DNA from: Bacillota bacterium
GTDB taxonomy: Bacteria; Bacillota; Clostridia; Christensenellales; Aristaeellaceae
DNA length: 8,696 nucleotides
NCBI GenBank assembly: GCA_023392755.1
Contig: JAEWNM010000145.1
Span: 1 to 8,696 of the forward strand
Direction of reading: 5' to 3'
Below are positions 6,182 to 8,696 of the stretch, piece after piece. The notes beneath the pieces were generated by a model. That model ran no database searches and was not told the origin of the DNA. It saw nothing but the letters and a program-made list of their open reading frames with translations. Positions within the stretch are counted from its first letter, which is position 1. Each line of letters starts with the position of its first letter. The translations under genes were made by a program, and so were the position numbers.

Positions 6182-7528
6182 ATGGAAACGGGTTTGAGCC
6201 GGGCCGTGCCGCCCCACAGCCTGGAGGCCGAACGTTCGGTGCTGGGTGCCATGATGCAGGATTCCGCCGCTGTGATGCTGGCCGCGGAAATGATGACGGC
6301 GGATGATTTTTATGCGCCCGCGCACCGGGAGCTGTTTTCCGCCATGCGCACACTGCACATGTCCGGCAGCCCGGTGGACCTGGTGACCGTGGACAGCGAG
6401 CTGAACCGGCGCGGTACGCTGGAAGGGGTGGGCGGTACCGCCTATCTCATCGAGGTATCCCAGTATGTGCCCACCACCGCCAACGTAAAAGCCTATATAG
6501 GCATCGTATCGGAAAAATCCACTCTGCGCCGGCTGATTGCGGCCTCCCAGCAGATCAGTGCGGAAAGCTACGCTCAGCAGGACCCTGTGCCGGACATATT
6601 GAACCACGCTGAAAAGGCGATCTTCGACATCGTCATGCGCAGGGCAAGCGGGGAAGCGCTTGTCAGTGTGGATGAAATACTGACCCTCACCTATGAAAAA
6701 ATAGAGGAGCTGTCACGGCTCAAGGGGCAGATCAACGGTGTGCCCACGGGCTATTATGACCTGGATAACCTGCTGACCGGCATGCATTCAGGCGAGCTGA
6801 TATTGATAGGCGCCCGCCCCTCCATGGGTAAAACCAGTTTGGCCATCAACATTGCACAGCACGCCTGCATTGCCAAGGGCAAGACCACCGCCGTATTCAG
6901 CCTGGAAATGCCAAGGGAGCAGATTGCCATGCGCATGCTCTGCTCTGAGGCGCGGATCAACCTTCAAAAAGTGCGTTCCGGCACGCTGAAGGACGAGGAT
7001 TGGGTAAAGCTGTCCAGGGTACTGGGCCCTATAGCCGCTTCGCCCCTTTACATTGACGATACGGCGGGCCTGACGCCCTCCCAGCTTCGAAGCCGCTGCC
7101 GCAGGCTGATGATGGACAAGGGCCTGGATTTGATCATTGTGGACTATCTGCAATTGATGGGCAGTGACAAAAAAACGGAAAACAGGCAGCTGGAGGTGAG
7201 CGAAATCTCCCGGCAGCTGAAAAATATCGCCCTTGAGCTGAAGGTCCCCCTTGTGGCCTGCGCCCAATTGTCCCGGGCTCTGGCCAGCCGCCAGGACAAA
7301 AGGCCCGTGCTCAGCGATTTGCGCGATTCCGGCTCCATTGAGCAGGACGCCGACGTGGTGATGTTCATCCACCGGGAAGGGTACTACAACATGACCGGCG
7401 GGCAGGAAGACAACATGGGCGAGATTATTTTGGCCAAGCAGCGCAACGGCCCCTTGGGTACGGTGAAAGTCGGCTGGTTCAGTGAATACGCTTCTTACAC
7501 AAATCCCGCGGGGTTTGATGCGCCTTAA
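6182..7528 (+). CDS. dnaB: Replicative DNA helicase DnaB (DnaC of Bacillus)
   Basis: The 448-residue protein has the normal DnaB length. The N-terminal collar domain starts with PHSLEAERSVLGAMM (11-25) and runs to about 110. A linker then leads to the RecA-like motor from about 175: Walker A GARPSMGKTS (210-219, Lys217), FSLEMP, Walker B IIVDYLQLM (Asp321), the LSRALASRQDKRPVLSDLRDSGSIEQDADVV region, and AKQRNGPLG near the end, which carries the likely arginine finger. It forms the hexameric ring that unwinds DNA at the fork and recruits primase. The ATG at 6182 was chosen because GGGAGG (6168-6173) lies 8 bases upstream; an in-frame GTG at 6173 overlaps that ribosome binding site. There is no intein insertion. 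It follows rplI by 21 bases in the same operon, a conserved pairing in Bacillota. Confidence 0.98.
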   Translation: METGLSRAVPPHSLEAERSVLGAMMQDSAAVMLAAEMMTADDFYAPAHRELFSAMRTLHMSGSPVDLVTVDSELNRRGTLEGVGGTAYLIEVSQYVPTTANVKAYIGIVSEKSTLRRLIAASQQISAESYAQQDPVPDILNHAEKAIFDIVMRRASGEALVSVDEILTLTYEKIEELSRLKGQINGVPTGYYDLDNLLTGMHSGELILIGARPSMGKTSLAINIAQHACIAKGKTTAVFSLEMPREQIAMRMLCSEARINLQKVRSGTLKDEDWVKLSRVLGPIAASPLYIDDTAGLTPSQLRSRCRRLMMDKGLDLIIVDYLQLMGSDKKTENRQLEVSEISRQLKNIALELKVPLVACAQLSRALASRQDKRPVLSDLRDSGSIEQDADVVMFIHREGYYNMTGGQEDNMGEIILAKQRNGPLGTVKVGWFSEYASYTNPAGFDAP

Positions 7529-7555
7529 TGATGATGACGAAGGAGGCTCCGCTTT

Positions 7556-8536
7556 ATGGAGCAGACGGCCGTTTCCCAGTTCGAAAAGGATTTGCGGTTT
7601 GAGGGATTTTTGCTGGTGCGCTCCGCCGAGCAGCGCACAGCCACCAGCGGCAGCCGCTATCTGGACATGAGTCTGGCGGATAAAACGGGGGAAATCAACG
7701 CCAAGGTATGGGACGGCACGGCCATCGCTCCCCAGCCGGGAACGGCTCTTAAGGTACGGGGCCTTGTATTGGAATACAACGGCCGGCTGCAGCTGCGTGT
7801 GGATAAAATGCGCCCCTCCGAGCCCCAGGATCAAATGGATATATCCCTGCTGACGCCCTGTGCACCGGAGCCGCCGGAGGAAATGCAGGCCGTGCTTCAG
7901 AAAACGATCGACAACATGGTGCGGGAACCGCTCAAGGCGCTGCTTCAGGAAGCGCTGCGCATGGCCGGGGAGGAGCTTTCCTACTTTCCCGCTGCCCAAA
8001 GGCTGCATCATGCCGAGCGCAGCGGCCTTTTGCACCATACCACCAGCATGCTCAAAACAGCGGACGCTGTGCTTGCCTGCTATCCTTTTCTGGACGGGGA
8101 CCTGGTCAGGGCTGGCGTGATCCTGCACGACCTGGCGAAAATTGCGGAAATGAACAGTGACAGCTTCGGCAACGTAAGCGACTATACAGCGGACGGGCTG
8201 CTGGTAGGCCATTTGGTGCGGGGTGTGGCGCAGTTGAGGGAGGCGGCGGCCCGTGTCCATGTGGAGGGTGAACTGGTGCTGCTCCTGGAGCATATGATTA
8301 TCAGCCACCATGGGGAACCGGAATACGGCAGCCCAAGGCGGCCCATGTTTCCTGAAGCTGAGGCGCTGCACTGGATCGATGTGCTGGACGCCCGCATGAA
8401 CGAGATGCAGTCTATTCTGGGCAGGACGCCGGAAGGCTCCTTCAGCGAAAAGATATGGTCCCTGGACAGGCGTATGTACCATCCAAGGTATGAAAGCCTT
8501 AAGGGGCAGACGGAGCAGGAAGAAGCGCCGGAATAA
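7556..8536 (+). CDS. yhaM: YhaM-type 3'-5' exonuclease (OB fold plus HD domain)
   Basis: The 326-residue protein is close in size to Bacillus YhaM. An N-terminal OB-fold nucleic-acid-binding domain (about 10-95) contains SRYLDMSLADKTGEINAKVW and a GLVLEYNGRLQLRVDKM strand. The HD phosphohydrolase domain follows, with LHHAERSGLLHHT (150-162), the HD pair in ILHDLAK (His191, Asp192), the downstream SHHGEPEYGSP segment, and WIDVLDARMN carrying the late Asp. These residues coordinate two metal ions in this family, which trims RNA (and DNA in vitro) from the 3' end. AAGGAGG (7540-7546) lies 9 bases before the ATG. It follows dnaB by 27 bases with no terminator or promoter between, so it is probably the last gene of the operon. 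Linkage to dnaB could reflect a role in DNA as well as RNA metabolism, but this is inference. Confidence 0.93.
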   Translation: MEQTAVSQFEKDLRFEGFLLVRSAEQRTATSGSRYLDMSLADKTGEINAKVWDGTAIAPQPGTALKVRGLVLEYNGRLQLRVDKMRPSEPQDQMDISLLTPCAPEPPEEMQAVLQKTIDNMVREPLKALLQEALRMAGEELSYFPAAQRLHHAERSGLLHHTTSMLKTADAVLACYPFLDGDLVRAGVILHDLAKIAEMNSDSFGNVSDYTADGLLVGHLVRGVAQLREAAARVHVEGELVLLLEHMIISHHGEPEYGSPRRPMFPEAEALHWIDVLDARMNEMQSILGRTPEGSFSEKIWSLDRRMYHPRYESLKGQTEQEEAPE

Positions 8537-8543
8537 GTCGCGG

Positions 8544-8572
8544 TTGACGCATCTTTCATCTGCTGGTACAAT
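8544..8572 (+). promoter_or_regulatory. Sigma-A promoter downstream of yhaM
   Basis: TTGACG (8544-8549), 17 bases, then TACAAT (8567-8572). It starts only 8 bases after the yhaM stop and drives the next unit to the right. No hairpin terminator separates it from yhaM, so readthrough from the dnaB operon is possible. The hexamers and spacing equal those at 354-382 and 4550-4578. Confidence 0.83.
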
Positions 8573-8597
8573 GAAGGCGGCGCTTTGTGATATTGTC

Positions 8598-8696
8598 ATG
8601 GATTGTGCGTTGGGAATGAATTTTGATTCGTCATTCGTTATCATGTTTGATGAACTGTACGCATGCAATCGGCAACGGATGGAGGAAATGCAATGA
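8598..8696 (+). CDS. Possible 32-residue leader ORF (doubtful)
   Basis: An open frame lies between the 8544 promoter and the ribosome binding site at the right edge. From the ATG at 8598 it would encode 32 residues, ending YACNRQRMEEMQ, with a TGA (8694-8696) that overlaps the next gene's probable ATG as ATGA. There is no convincing ribosome binding site before 8598 or before the next ATG at 8616. It could be a coupled leader peptide or simply an untranslated leader of about 110 bases. No family recognised. Confidence 0.2.
   Translation: MDCALGMNFDSSFVIMFDELYACNRQRMEEMQ
8681..8696 (+). promoter_or_regulatory. Ribosome binding site and probable start codon of the next gene
   Basis: GGAGG (8681-8685) is followed after 7 bases by ATG (8693-8695), the normal spacing. 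The ATG at 8688 is too close to serve. The window ends one base after this codon, so nothing can be said about the product. Confidence 0.55.

Noticed and set aside
5720..6607. Open frame of 295 codons on the minus strand opposite rplI and dnaB
   Set aside because: It is antisense to conserved genes, low-complexity in places, and has no domain or ribosome binding site support.
6788..8668. Very long open frame (626 codons) on the minus strand across dnaB and yhaM
   Set aside because: It lies wholly antisense to two strongly supported genes that share one reading frame, shows no recognisable domain, and has a biased His/Gln/Gly/Arg-rich composition typical of antisense frames in GC-rich genes.

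Overview
The window looks like chromosomal DNA from a GC-rich member of the Bacillota, most likely class Clostridia. The evidence is the yybS-rplI-dnaB-yhaM gene order, strong GGAGG-type ribosome binding sites, sigma-A-type promoters, and a Ser/Thr kinase paired with a helix-turn-helix gene of a type I associate with gut Clostridia. I cannot name a genus. All intergenic stretches are under 300 bases. I see no tRNA, rRNA, CRISPR array, insertion sequence or phage gene.

Left part (1-4416, all minus strand). Reading leftward from a divergent promoter region, a consensus sigma-A promoter (4481-4509) drives a three-gene unit. The first gene is a 153-residue helix-turn-helix protein (3955-4416). 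The second overlaps it by 8 bases and encodes a membrane Ser/Thr kinase (2376-3962) with an N-terminal cytoplasmic kinase domain, one membrane span and a C-terminal leucine-rich-repeat (LRR) ectodomain. The third encodes a secreted LRR protein (480-2261) whose C-terminal half is a close paralogue of the kinase ectodomain. Beyond it, two hairpins without U-tracts and a separate promoter (354-382) precede the 5' part of a GH1 beta-glucosidase-family gene that runs off the left edge (1-308).

Right part (4550-8696, plus strand). A promoter at 4550-4578 drives a compact housekeeping operon: a YybS-like DUF2232 membrane protein, ribosomal protein L9 (rplI), the replicative helicase DnaB, and a YhaM-type OB-fold/HD 3'-5' exonuclease. 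Gaps are only 1, 21 and 27 bases. Eight bases after yhaM another promoter of the same form (8544-8572) begins a new unit. Its ribosome binding site and probable start codon lie at the right edge.

The most interesting part is the HTH / LRR-receptor-kinase / secreted-LRR unit. It resembles a bacterial surface-sensing pathway in which the sensor domain is also made as a secreted paralogue. The signalling role, ligand and phosphorylation targets are inference. A second point is that three separate promoters share TTGACG-N17-TACAAT.
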